A DNA stretch of 64,000 nt, taken from NCBI GenBank assembly GCA_002633005.1, contig NMRA01000515.1, forward strand, positions 128,442 through 192,441. The letters run 5' to 3'. The position numbers and the translations under genes are program-made. The DNA comes from Phoronis australis. Taxonomy: Eukaryota > Phoronida > Phoronidae. Positions 1 through 11,639 of this stretch are shown piece by piece. The notes below the pieces were generated by a model. It saw only the letters and a program-made list of their open reading frames with translations, did not search any database and was not told the origin of the DNA. Every line of letters begins with the position of its first letter. The first letter of the stretch is position 1.

Positions 1-2029
1 ACTACAAACTGATGGTGAAACCATCACGTGACTACATAACATAACACGTGTTCTCTAAAAATAGTACATGACGTAAACTAAATCATTCATACATCACACC
101 CAACAAAGGTTCTCTTGCCCTCAGATTAGTCATTCACTATTAAATTTACAAAATTGCTGAGTAATAGCCCCGTGCCGTCCTGCGGTGCGCAGACGACCAG
201 TGACCACGCAGCCTCCACTAGAATTAAAACTGTTTCAAGATGTGACCCTGCTTAAGTGCACGCGTGCAAGCTTCACGTGTTGCAGAGGTCAGACATCAAA
301 CTTATGGTTACAGTCTCGTACTGTATGTAGCTGTCAAGTTCTGACTCAGAGAGCAGTTTTAAAATTGGTTGTAATAAAAGTTTGAAAAACCTAACTCTGC
401 TGTTTTTTTGTGTTTGGGATGTCGACACTCCGTGACTCAATGACATTTTCAGTGTATGGTTCTGCGGCTAGCTGTCTTATCTCGACAGCCCGACATTGCT
501 CTATTGCCGTTGCACCAAACATGCTATGCAAAGAAGTAATACAAGGGGTGGTCGAGCCAGTCGTCGATCAAGAATAAAATTTCAAGCAACTGCATAAATA
601 TGTTACAAAATGAGAAAACAGCAATGTTTCAATTCATTATTCAAAACGATCACCTTACCAAACTTCGTGATGGAAAAACATTTATTTTTCATGCAAGATG
701 TCCAGATTATCCTATTTATATCACTTATAATATCGCACTGCGGCACTGTTCGGTCCCGCTGTTATCGCGCAATGTCTCAGTCGGCTGTCAATCGTCACTT
801 GGAAATGCCGTCAAGTAATATAACGGCCTCTTTCAATATGCATCTCGTTTTTTATGGCCAAAGATAGTGGCGGTATTCAGCATGCACGCAGGGCCTATGT
901 GTGAGTCACCTGTCAATCACATGTTGGTGTCAAGGTAACATGCACTCCAAAGTGTAGGAACTTGTGCACGTGCACCACTACAAATCAGTCACACATAGCG
1001 ACAGTCCGAAGCAACAAAAACAGGCGTGACTATGTGCTTTTAAGCTGTTGTTACGAAAGACCCAGTTCTTTACGATATTCCTCCGTTGCCAATGTTCCCC
1101 AAAACTGCGATGTCAAGTCTATTCCCATATTTCCCGGCTCGATGCTCCCTAAGCCCATCCCTGTAACTAGCTGCGAATCTCCTACCCACTATTGTCAAGC
1201 AGTCTACGTCGTAGATATTTCAGACTCGAATGGTAAGAATTTTTGTTCAGGCTGAAAATGGCCAATGTGTAAACAAAATTATTCTGGATGGCTAAAAAGG
1301 GGATGTGGAAACGATAATTCACAGTCACGCTTACGTGGGGGCTGACGCAAGAAATAGAAAAGAACAGCCAGCGACATTAGTTAAATCTGATAACCAGTTT
1401 GACTGAGATGCAATAAGCGAAAAACAAAATTTGACTAGCCATTTTTTATTACTTCAAGATCATACACAAACATACATTATTGCCAACGTTTGAATTCAGA
1501 AATCGACAGGCAGCAACGAAATCGGTAACCCAGTAAGGCACTTGCACTGTCCCTTCGGTCCCCCCACATCTTCTATAACCCGGCAGTTATATTCATCAAA
1601 ATATTGAGAATTTGACATCTTTCCGTGAGTTGTGAAATTTGTTCAAAATACGAGAGCTTCCCACCTTAATAGAATTTGGAGGGTTGGCAAAACCATTGTC
1701 ACATTTCTCTGGCCTGATTTTTTCGAATATATGTTTTATCTAGTGCACTGCAGACGGACACTCAGCACGGCAGACAAAGTCGCTGAAAGAGGAGGTTTTG
1801 ATGCCGGATGCGTTCTTAAACTTTGCAAACAAGGGAAGAAAATAAAGTGACAAAAAGGTTCAAGTATTATATTTTGAAGTGAGTTCATGACCCAAGACAA
1901 TAACTCGTTACCTGTATTGTAATTCAGATTGCTAAACCACCGTCTCGGAGTCCCGGCATCGTTGCACTCATTGTGATCATTGATCTTTTTCTAAAAGTCG
2001 GGGAATCACGCGTTTCCTTAGCACTAGGC
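1..2029. other. No supported gene; one weak exon-like stretch
   Basis: I find no convincing gene here. Reading frames are short and without recognisable domains. The best candidate is an open plus-strand stretch around 1060-1232 rich in Pro, Ser and Cys, followed by a good donor (GTAAGAAT from 1233), but it has no identifiable upstream partner and matches no family I know. Confidence 0.4.
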
Positions 2030-2215
2030 GCTAAATCTTCATTCTTTAAAAGTCGGGGATGGGCGCTTAACCGAGAAGTGGGCGCTTAACTGGAAATCTT
2101 CAAAAATCGCAGGGGGGCACTTAACCGAGCAGTGGGCGGTTAAATCGAAAATCCACTTAAAGTCAGGGATGGGCGGTTAACTGAGCATGGGTGTTAACCC
2201 GAACGATTACGGTAG
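2030..2215. repeat. Short GGGCGCTTAAC-type repeat array
   Basis: Imperfect repeats of a G-rich box (GGGCGCTTAAC, GGGCGGTTAA and variants) recur at spacings of about 20 to 50 bp, interleaved with AAGTCGGGGATGG boxes. The right edge reads CCCGAACGATTACGGTA. Its reverse complement begins TACCGTAATCG, loosely like the terminus of the larger TIR element at 34981. This is probably a degenerate non-autonomous DNA element; no coding capacity is seen. Confidence 0.5.
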
Positions 2216-2220
2216 CTAAG

Positions 2221-2440
2221 ACACTGCCCTTTAATTGGTGACTATTGACAACAGTGGCCCCTGGCAATAACTTCAATGAGACTGAAGTTAACCGCTCATA
2301 CTGCAACGCAGTGTCACCGCACTGCTGATAAATCTACCTATTTACTGCGAAGTTAACTGGCGCTGTTCATACTGACTGCAACTCCCCAAAACATCCACGA
2401 GTCAACATTAAAAGACCTTTAAACTAGAAATATAAGTCCA
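2221..2440 (+). repeat. Interspersed repeat, copy related to 39727-39930
   Basis: About 200 bp resemble the segment at 39727-39930 in the same orientation. The two share blocks such as a GTTAAC-rich stretch, a 'GTTTACTG..AAGTTA' core and 'CCCCAAAACAT' near the end, with many substitutions between them. It is an old dispersed repeat of unknown class. Confidence 0.5.
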
Positions 2441-4789
2441 TGCCCCTCTACAGTCAATATTCTGCATCATTAAATCTGCTGTGCCACAACTAATGGATCA
2501 ATCAACACCAAAGGTCATAAACCAGCAGTTGGAAACAGGAAAGTCTCATATGTTACAATAGCTGATTTTCGAAATAGCACTATCCTGCCAGACAGCGATC
2601 AGATCTTAGATAGACATACGTTCAGCGCCACCTACAGAATCCATGGAAAGCTGACGGGTCAGTTATCAACCTCCTGGTATAACAGCGTTTTAATACCTTT
2701 CCTACACAAATGCTGGCAAATTTCCACCGCTGGGTGGTGGGTTCACAGAAAAATGCAAACCCCTTGATACATCCATCGATGAAGGACATTATGTTTCATA
2801 TACTTTTCCCACTGCGAAGAAGATTCCCCGCACCCTGCGAAGCCTTAGAACTGCAACTGCTAAAGCTGGAGAATTCAATAGCAGCCAATGATAAAAACTA
2901 AAATAAATTAGTGACCTTAACCTAGTTAAACAATGGGAGGAACTGACAGTGAGTTATAATCCTCTATTTTTAAATTAATGAACCACAAACTAGTATTTTA
3001 ATTTCTGTCCACCAAATCTGAATTGGGATCAAGTGGAGGTTACTTTTGCAATCTCAATACTCTAGAGAGCACAACAAGAAAAGTCTGGTATTCTGGGCAT
3101 GCCATAAAACCAATAAAAAATGATATTTTAGAAAACCGTAAGAGAGATTTGATATCCCATTACTTTACATTTATATCAAAATTTGATTGTGCTATTAATA
3201 CAATTGTTTTGCTATCAATGTACTGTTCTTTTTGATAAATTTTACTGAAAAGGCACGTTCATACAGTGATTCAATAAATTGCACATTGTTAAGAAGTCAA
3301 AAATCAATTTTACTAACTTTCCATTTTCTGAAAATAATTTTACTGAGTTAAAACCTACACTTTTGTAGATATTTGGCCCACTACGCAGACAAATGCCTCT
3401 AAGTGCTGGACTTGTAGTAGCAGTTACAACTTACAAATCTTGAATGTCCATCTCTAACTAGTATAGATCTACCAAATGCTTACACAATTATATTTTGGAT
3501 GACTTGCTTTGCTCCCCATGGCGGCTATTTTAAGTTTGCTGGGATATTGCTACCTCTGCATAGCTGATTGTTGAGTTTGCAATGAATATTCAACAGAATA
3601 GATAATCAGCAGCAAACCAAATTCCCTGAGGTCCTGTACATGCAGTTCAATTCATTAAGACCTGTGCATCAAGGACTAATGAATGACACTCATGTCAGAC
3701 CTGGAATAGCAATATATTTCTGTTGAGACATATAATCCATCATGCCCTGATTGCTTGAGATAGCCAGACAGCAAGTGGGGTACACATACTGGTAGAATAT
3801 AAGCAATTTCACAGAAGATAATAGCCAAAATTGCCCACTGTTCATTTTCAAAGCCTTAGGATAGAATACAAAATTGCAAAAGTCAATAAGAGATCACATT
3901 TTTCAGATAAATATGGCGAGTGTAAATTTCATTTGGAAAAAAATGGTCATGAGCTTACACAGAGATTGAAAGAATTCCAAGGTATGCGCTACCTCTAAAT
4001 TACACTTTCCCACCCATTAACCCCAATGTACCACCAGACATATCTATGCCCCTCAAGAAAAATACTCCACTATGGACCAAATCCCACATCTGAGGAAAAA
4101 ACTGGAGACCCTGGCCTGGGTTTGGGCGAGGAATATGGTCCCCACGTATGCAGTTCGATTGTAACTGAGCTCAGACAATTTTGTGCTTGTATTAAGAGTT
4201 TAGGGGTGCATGAAATGGAATTTGCCATGTTGGTGTGGTCTACGACGACCGTTCAGGGGATCATAACTGGAATTTAGAGGTGTGGCCATGGAAATTTGTT
4301 TCCATGATATATGACACGAAATTTCAAATTTAACATATTCCAGTGCCATCCAAATTTTATGCTGAGTACCCCGGCTAGGTTTCACTGTGTGAGGACAAAA
4401 CTGCCATACACAAAAAATACAATGTAGATAAAGCAGAGAAAATACAATGTAGATAAAGCAGAGGATCCACTTTAAAACATCCAGTTAGTCCATCAGCAAG
4501 TTGCCCTTTTAGACAAAAGAGATGACAGAAATGCACAAACGAATTTGTTAGTCAAATTTCATGAAAAAGCATCGAGGAACTGAATTTACAGCGGCACAAG
4601 TAAAAAATAAGCACAGCTGTAGTTGGATTGGTCTGAAACTGTCATCAGTTGCATCTCCATAGGCACATATCAGGAAGATACAGCAGTGGATGCAAAAAAA
4701 ATTTCAATGGGGGGGCAGAGTTGTTGAACACATCCGAAAATCAACATTTCTCATCAGGAACACATCTCCAAATTTTAGAAATGACCTTC
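2441..4789. other. No gene seen
   Basis: Non-coding AT-rich sequence. Open frames are all under 85 codons, lack splice context and match no domain I recognise. A block near 3340-3400 recurs in diverged form near 17385-17430 (sharing TTTTGTAGATATTTGGC), indicating a further low-copy dispersed repeat. Confidence 0.4.
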
Positions 4790-6012
4790 AAGCAGTTTGG
4801 TGGACAGAGAGGGTGATGTCAAAAACGTACTAAGAAGGTAAAAATGGCAACAGAGTGGCGTAGAATGTCAAATCTCCTTGGAAATGAGAAGGCATCGCCT
4901 CCTCCTTAATAGAAACCTATTTATTACATTCCATAAAAAATCTGCAAGAGTTTCAAAGAAACAGAGGACAACAAAAAAATGCCACAAGGGGAGGCACAGC
5001 AGTCATCGGTTCAATTCAAATGTCGTCGTTGTCCGAAGTCAACTTCATAAATACACTTGCCAAATTTAATAAAGATCCTCCAGAGGGTTTGAGAGATACA
5101 CCTATAGATGCAAAACACTGCCACTAGGAAGCGTCGCAGAAGTCCAAGTGGTCCAACAATCATCATCAGCCACCTTCATAACAATAAAAAAAAAAAAACG
5201 CCAATTTTCATCCTTAGAGTAGTTTGGTTGATAGAGGGGGGATGCCAAAACAGACTAGAAAACAGTATAAATGACCACTAGTTGGTGCACAATAAGTCAG
5301 ATTCATTGGAAAATGGGTACATATCACTGTTTTTTAAATAGAAAGCTATTTACTAAATTTCATAGAAATCCGTCTCGGAACTTCAGAGAAACAGAGGAAA
5401 ATGAAAAAAAGAAATTGCCACTAGGAGCACAGCATTCGTCGGATCCGTCTGAAAGTCATATAAATACACTTGTTACATTTAATAAAGATCCTACAGTGGG
5501 TTCAGGAGAAACAGCAAGGGGCACAAAAACTGCCACTAGGAGATGCCACAGAGTTCGAAGTCATGGGAAAATCATCAACCATACTCTTCACAGTAACACC
5601 ATATATGCCAATTTTCCCAATCATCTTTAGAGTGCTTTGGTTGATAGAGGGGCAAGACTCAAAAACAGAAAAAATGGCCACTAGGTGGCACAAAATACCT
5701 CAAATCCATCCAAAAATGAGAGGATAGCATCATCTCACTAACTGATGCCTATGTGCCAAATTTCACGTAAATCCATTGACCTTTGAAGTTACAGCGCAGT
5801 AAACGTAAAAAACTAAAATTGCCACTAGGTGGCACACCGACAGTCAGATCCATCTGAAATTTGTCGTCAGCTCCATAGGAACACATCTGCCAAAAGTAAT
5901 TAAGATCCTGTGAGGGGTTTAGAAGGTACAGGTGTGGATGCCGGACACCCAGACGACGGATGCCCAGACAGAGATGACAGCAACATGCACCCACATATTA
6001 ATATGTGGGCAC
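4790..6012 (-). repeat. CTAGTGGC-box monomer repeat, reverse orientation
   Basis: Multi-monomer dispersed repeat of the same family as 26440-27600, in opposite orientation. Reverse-complement CCACTAG boxes occur near 5122, 5275, 5418, 5532, 5678 and 5821, about 115-153 bp apart. Each is accompanied by a sequence like CCAAATTTCATG and by runs of A. The array ends in the hairpin CCACATATTAATATGTGG (about 5990-6007), which also marks the far end of the 26.4 kb copy. No transposase or reverse transcriptase is visible, so it looks non-autonomous. Confidence 0.7.
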
Positions 6013-6741
6013 ATAAAACACACCATGTAAAACCAGAACACAAGTGTTTTTTGTTTTAGACATGTAACAATACAGTGAACCAAGACCTGATCTAATTTGT
6101 ATTGATTTGCAATACTCAGCTAAAGTGTGAATCAATAATACTGAGGGTGGGGGGAAAAGAAAGCAAAGGCAAAAAAAACTGAAATGAGCTGAAGACAAAT
6201 GGTGAGAATAGAAGATGTAAAAATTATTTAGTCCCAGGAGTTTTGAATGACCAATGTATCACTAATTAGATCTTGAAAGCTAAATTAGAAGCAAACTCAT
6301 ATCAAGTTAGCCACCCTGACTCAAAACTCCCAGTAAACTTGATCTGATGGTTCTGTCAGCTTGGTTACAAGAATGGTAACCAGCTGTATTAAGGTTGTAT
6401 AGGACCTCCTCCACAAAACTGTACATTTAGTCAAACAGCTGAAAACTATAGTATTTAACTCACCAAAAACACATATTTTCTGATAGTAGCAATTCCATGA
6501 AATTTACTATTTGTCTTTATACCATTCTGGCACTACTTAGGTCACATGACCTTGTTTTTTGTGAAAGAGAAAGATACATTCATAGCAAAACAACAGTATG
6601 AATAACATGAGCAAATTTTGTATGATGTAAATATTTAAGATAAAATCTCAAAAATGCTGTCATAGACTTTTAAATTATCTGATGAAAGCTAATCCACCAT
6701 GATAGTAGACTCATATAATAAAAGTTAAGATTGTTTTCATG
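6013..6741. other. No gene seen
   Basis: AT-rich non-coding sequence with no splice-bounded open frame or clear repeat structure. Confidence 0.4.
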
Positions 6742-6911
6742 ACTAAGATGAAAACCATTTGTGAGATATTTCGACTGGCAACCCACCATCTTGATCACTC
6801 TCTGGGTGGCATTGTCTTAAGACTCGTTCAGACTACAACAACGCCACCCAGAGAGTGATCAAGACGGTGGGATGCTGGTTGAAATATCTCACAAATGATT
6901 TTAATCTTAGT
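6742..6911. repeat. Hairpin MITE-like element (170 bp)
   Basis: Near-perfect inverted repeat. The left arm from 6742 begins ACTAAGAT and contains TTGATCACTCTCTGGGTGGC. The right arm ends ATCTTAGT and contains GCCACCCAGAGAGTGATCAA. Only about 20 bp form the loop (about 6815-6835). The transcript would fold into a long hairpin. It is consistent with a foldback or MITE element and has no coding capacity. Confidence 0.8.
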
Positions 6912-7733
6912 TGTGAGTACAGACTTAATTTACTTTACTTCCAAATTATCATTTTGTTTCATGCAAGTTTTTTCGTAAAAATCATATACAAGACCTGTTT
7001 GATAGCTCCTCATACAAACGTGGAACACTGAAAAAACAATCCCTAGAAAATTTGAAGAGCAGCACATGAAATTCAGTAGCTGAAAGTTTAATGTGAATTC
7101 AGTTAGCTAATTGTAAGATATGATGTTCTCAAGTTGGCCAAAGTTGAACATTTTTCTAGGGTTCTACATTAACCAAGCAATGGCATCCAACCCAGAACAT
7201 AAACTGATACAATGGGTTTCAAGGATAGCACTGCAATGGGTGTAAAATGGTAAAATGACAAAAGGTAAAGAAGGCATATTTGTACGAGAAAAGGAAGATT
7301 TTTGGAATATTTCTGACCTGCTTGTCTTGGCAAGGTCAATTCTATCCCTACATCTCTGACGTGGGGTTGCCTCTTCAAACAAATTATTGAAATGGTCAAC
7401 CCACAAAAATATCAGTCATGCATCCAAACAACTTCTGTGATTAAAAAAGATTTGCGAAAAACACGGTTTCATGATTTGGCAGTATAACCACTGTAACCAA
7501 CATAGAGCACTAGAGCACAAGGGAAATCTAAGGGAAATTTATATTTTCTTTTTCTTATTTGCAACAGACATGTAGTACTAATCCAATGCTTTACCAGTTT
7601 TGAACAACTATAAACACAGTTCTCATCTCGAAAACAACTTTCTTCGCACACTTATTTACATTTCCAAAAATGATCATGTTTTTCTCTATACAAATCCCAT
7701 GCATCAATATCTTGAACTTTATACTTCCAAGCT
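6912..7733. other. No gene seen
   Basis: AT-rich sequence with only short chance open frames on both strands. Confidence 0.4.
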
Positions 7734-7984
7734 GAAATGTACATGCCGGGACCTGAAACTCATTGATTTGAGTCTGAAATGTACACACCAGGACCTAAAA
7801 CTTAGTGATCCGAGTTTGAAATGTACACGGCGAGATCTGAAACTTAGTGATCCGAGTTTGAAATGTACACGCCCGACCTGAAACTTAGTGATCCGAGTTT
7901 GAAATGTACACGCTGGAACCTGAAACTTAGTGATCCAAGTTTGAAATGAACACGGCGCGATCTGAAACTTAGTGATCCGAGTCT
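7734..7984. repeat. 42-bp minisatellite, six units
   Basis: Six tandem units begin at 7734, 7776, 7818, 7860, 7901 and 7943 (period 42, one unit of 41). Each reads roughly GAAATGTACACG, a variable 6-8 bp, then CCTGAAACTTAGTGATCCGAGTTT. Variation is concentrated in the segment after GTACAC. The array is open in frames on both strands because 42 is a multiple of three, but that is a consequence of the period and not evidence of coding. Confidence 0.9.
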
Positions 7985-8084
7985 GAAGCAGTAATGAGCT
8001 GTCAGCCCTTCTCAAGCCCTGAGATCAGTTCTAAACTGAGTAAAGAATGAGATGAGACTGATTTTAATTACACTTAAGTGTCGT

Positions 8085-8800
8085 CCACTCACAAGACTTA
8101 CCCTAGAAAAAGTTTCTCCTGGAACGGGTTGTCACGAGGCTTGGGGGCTGTCTAGATGCTATTTAAACTGGTGCAACTTGCCCCACTTGTGACAAGACGA
8201 ACTTACAATTGCCGATTTGTCACAGAGTGTCACGACATTGATAACTTCAAACCATTTCGTAACCTTCCGTGATGAACTCATCGAATAATTCCGTGCCGTC
8301 CTTGACCTCGAACCGTCCAAGGAGGCTCGATGCGTTGGCTTTTTGGGAACATTTTTGTGCTTTGACCGCGAATTTGTTGCGATCCCTCGGAAGCAGGACA
8401 CCGTGAATGGTATTAGAACAAAGAACAATTGCTAATGGTTTGTTGAAACCTTGTTTTGTGTAAATTTATTGAGTTTTGTGTTTGATATGGACGGCTGAAG
8501 TGAAGCACCCACGGAATTTCTGATGGGGAGTGTCATATACCTTGTAGTATTACCTAGTGTATTGGGGACGATCAGAAGTTGAGGACGCCTGTGATCCAGG
8601 TAGGGTAACTTGTACTGGGGTAATTTGCACCACTTCTAATTACTGCGTGGTTGCAAACTGGCCGGGACAATGCGGAAGTAATTATGAACTGCAGTTACAC
8701 ACAGATGGGTCTTCTTCTGCGCACAGTATTTGCATCAGCTGTTCTTTGTTGTGGTACACGGAGCGACAACTTCTACCTTATACCAGTTATCAGATACGTG
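8085..8800 (+). repeat. TIR element copy 1, interrupted
   Basis: The left part (8085-8190, containing CTTACCCTAGAAAAAGTTTCTCCTG in pieces) and right part (about 8598-8800, containing GGTAACTTGTACTGGGGTAA and CTAATTACTGCGTGGTTGCAAAC in pieces) align with the two halves of the element at 25971-26359. About 400 bp of unrelated sequence (8190-8590) lie between them. It is probably an insertion into, or a longer version of, the same non-autonomous element. Confidence 0.6.
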
Positions 8801-8847
8801 TGGAAAGGCAAAACAAATATTTGATAACACGATAACTACTCATTGCT

Positions 8848-8924
8848 ACATACATACATACATGCATACCTACATAGTTATATACATACAAGCATACATA
8901 CATACATACATATATACAAACACA
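8848..8924. repeat. (CATA)n microsatellite
   Basis: Imperfect tetranucleotide tract of CATA/TACA units with a few interruptions (TGCATACCTACATAG), grading into CA-rich sequence. Confidence 0.85.
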
Positions 8925-9636
8925 CATGAGTACAGTGGGGGGCCATTTACAACTCAGACAGCAACAAAATGTTGTAATTGTCAACATCATTCATCCTTGA
9001 CCTTCTGCGGTGTCTCGTGATTTGTCAGTTTTATAACTTCCCGACTGTTTGTTTTATTACAGGGATGAGCGCCTAGACTGGATTTTATTCGAGCTCGGGT
9101 AGAGTAGAGCTCTGTGTTTTAACTATAGTGATCAGTCTTCTAGAAGCCTACAGCTAGCAAACCTCTTGGAATGCAACATCTGTAATTGAAATCTTCAAAC
9201 TTTAAATGTTTGTACATAAATCTTGGAAATTGTATTTTTAAGTCATTGACAACAGACATGAAATTTTCCTGAAAATTAAATTTGTCACATCATGTCCATC
9301 AATTTTGACAAAAATATATCCAAAATGAAAAGCTCTAATGAGCCTATGGTCTTGTACAAGATCCACTGATCATACAAAATTAAAAAACCTCGTTAAATCA
9401 CAATCCCAAATGCAGAAAGGTGATGTCTTCTGGCTCTTTCTTACAAAATGTAGGCCTACAGAGTTCGCCATTTTAACTCTGATCTTGGACAACAGTACAC
9501 CAATGACCAATGTACAACACCATTACCAAACACCATTCATGTCACAGGACGCGACAATTATCTACCTCGGACCACAACACTGGCACATAACAAACACACA
9601 GTAAACAAGAATAGAAAAAAATGACTCAAAACTCAC
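8925..9636. other. No exon identified; presumed intron or flank of the 9.8 kb gene
   Basis: No further exon of the minus-strand gene that begins at 9861 could be recognised here. Sequence is AT-rich and non-repetitive. Confidence 0.35.
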
Positions 9637-9861
9637 AACAGGCATCAAGTGTTCCAGCTTCACTTTCTTCATCTTGTTCCTCTTAAGAAACGACTTCTGT
9701 TTTCTGAAATCAACTGGCCCCTTCATGCTGGCCTTGGCTGAACCGCTGATCCTGGTCCATGATTCCTTCTGATACTGAATTTGTTTTTTCTTGTGAGGTT
9801 TTTTGGCGTAGGTAATCACTATAATGACCATAAAGGTCAACACCACCGGGAAAACCTTCAT
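9637..9861 (-). CDS. Probable first exon of a small secreted basic protein (partial)
   Basis: The minus-strand ATG at 9861 opens a frame starting with a textbook signal peptide: MK, then a hydrophobic run (VFPVVLTFMVIIVITYA), then a strongly basic mature region beginning KKPHKKKQ. The next 50 or so residues are rich in Lys, Arg and Ser (for example SFLKRNKMKKVKLEH), with no Cys. The exon appears to end at 9637, where a consensus donor GTGAGT follows; the frame read past it becomes hydrophobic and then stops. An alternative upstream ATG at 9888 adds nine residues and keeps the hydrophobic core. The product is presumably exported through the ER. I do not recognise the family, and I could not find the next exon in the 9.6 kb to the left, so the gene is incomplete in this window. 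Confidence 0.5.
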
Positions 9862-9888
9862 TTCACCGCCAAAGTTAATAAATTTCAA

Positions 9889-10700
9889 AATTAGATTTCA
9901 GTGAGATCACTCACTGCCCGATTTCCATCTCGCAAAATGCCAACGTAAACCTGTCCATTATCAAAAGGGGTGGTTCAAGTATTACGTTTGCTCAGTTTAT
10001 GGGTCACTGTAAAACTAAAGTCCTTAAAAGGAGTTTTTACTAAAAATTATATATGGAAACTTTTTTTTGTGCGTGTTCATCCAATCCGTAAGGGAATTTG
10101 AATATTCATTTCATCCTTTCAACCCCCTACTTAGCTTAGCCCACAAGCCGGAAACTTCGGCATTGAACCCCGCCATTTTTAAATGCTAAGTCAAGACAAA
10201 GCGCTCTGGTTGACATCAATATTACCTAGGACAATATCAAAGATATTACACAGGAGCAGACCTCATCATCGAAAAGTGCTTGTAAGTTTCACAAGAAACA
10301 ACGTGTTATTGACAATTTCCAAATGAAACGATGACATTTGAACATTTGCATTGTCCATTCCCAATATTTACTGACAATTTTTGTATAATTTCGGTGACAG
10401 CATGGTGACAGTCACTCCTGAAAAGAAGACACAATTTATTTGGTGAAACAAAATTTCTCCTAGGCTGTTGCTTTGCCATCAAATTTGCTTGTTTTTAGGA
10501 TGCTACAGATTGCATTCTGTATTCAGTCAAGGTGGAATTTACGTACAACATCTGTCTCGTAATGTCTCAATGACATCCGGCAGTTGACTTCATTTTTTTG
10601 GTTTGCAGAGCCATACAACGCTGTTTCTGATGGGATTTTTCTATTTCTCTATGTATAGATCATTTCAAGCGTTCGCAAAAAATACAAATAGTGTAGTAAT
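9889..10700. other. Upstream flank of the secreted-protein exon; no gene seen
   Basis: This includes the presumed promoter of the minus-strand gene starting at 9861. No clear TATA box or other defined element was recognised. Confidence 0.3.
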
Positions 10701-10711
10701 AGCCAAGATCA

Positions 10712-10785
10712 CCCGACTCGGGAATCGAACCAACGACCCCCATAAAACCGGCAAGCGTGCTAACCATTCAGCTGCTAAAAGGCAA
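10712..10785 (-). repeat. tRNA-like sequence (tRNA pseudogene or SINE head)
   Basis: On the minus strand there is a perfect internal B box GGTTCGATTCC (10731 to 10721). Upstream lies an A-box-like TAGCAGCTGAATGG (10777 to 10764) and a following GGTTAGCAC typical of a D arm. Spacing is close to that of a tRNA, but the T stem pairs poorly (GTTGG against CCCGA) and the acceptor ends do not match well. I therefore favour a tRNA-derived SINE or decayed tRNA over a working gene. Confidence 0.5.
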
Positions 10786-11639
10786 GGCAAGCCCGTTAGC
10801 GAGTAGCTAACAGAGGCTCATATAATTCACCGGAAGCACATCTACAACAATAGTAATGTGCCATTATACTTTCTTTTTCGATTGAACTTACCGGCGGTTC
10901 TCGAAATTTTCCGATGATTGTCCTCCAATTAATTAAGTTTTTGTGCCATATCTTTGGCATCCCTTGACAGATCTGTCTAAAATTTGGTATGTTGGTAGAT
11001 CTTTTCAAGCGTTATCAGCACTGTGAAACCCGTTTCTGGCTAGAACTTATCGTTCTTACAATATTAAAGATTTACTGCTTAGATGACTGTTCTTTTGTTG
11101 TCTTATTTCTTATATCATATCATATTTATACTGGTGACCGCATTTGTCCAATTATCTCCATATATAACCTGATGTGGTATTTTCAAATAGAAAATCATGA
11201 CATTATCTGGACATAAGCAATGCCAATTGGCCATTTCTATCAATTTGCCTAATTATTTTTCAGCATGTTATAACCAACATCAATTTCCATGACATGTTGT
11301 TTAGCAGTTCCAGGTGAGTCAACTCGTTGATGAAACAATCTTTCCACCTGTTAATTGGGATGAAACTTTATTTAATTTGGCTAATAGATTTCTTTTGACA
11401 TGATGTTGAGACTTTTCTTCCAATTTTGGATGGGTTTGGGACATTCTGCAGTCATTTTTGTTACTTTTGGTGTTTGCCTGTATCCTGCAAATCTCTCCAC
11501 GAATCATGAACTTTGGGAGGTATACGTTCCAACAGGGACTGTTCATATTGGCAGTCTACTAGTAATGAGAGCGAGAAAGCGACTTCTGTTTGATCCCTAC
11601 TACGTAGTGGTTAAATTCACTTATTTATTTTAGCAGCTG
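10786..11639. other. No gene seen
   Basis: AT-rich non-coding sequence. Hydrophobic open frames on the plus strand (10989-11216, 11400-11633) have no splice context or recognisable domain. Confidence 0.4.

Noticed and set aside
1060-1232. Exon with donor at 1233
   Set aside because: Good donor and open frame, but no partner exon or family match.
7600-8015. Open frames on both strands over the 42-bp minisatellite
   Set aside because: The period is a multiple of three and the unit lacks stops, so frames stay open by chance; no splice or start context.
8848-8924. CRISPR-like regular array
   Set aside because: Simple tetranucleotide tract without spacers; the sequence is eukaryotic.
10712-10785. 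Functional tRNA gene
   Set aside because: B box is perfect but the T stem and acceptor stem pair poorly; better read as SINE or pseudogene.
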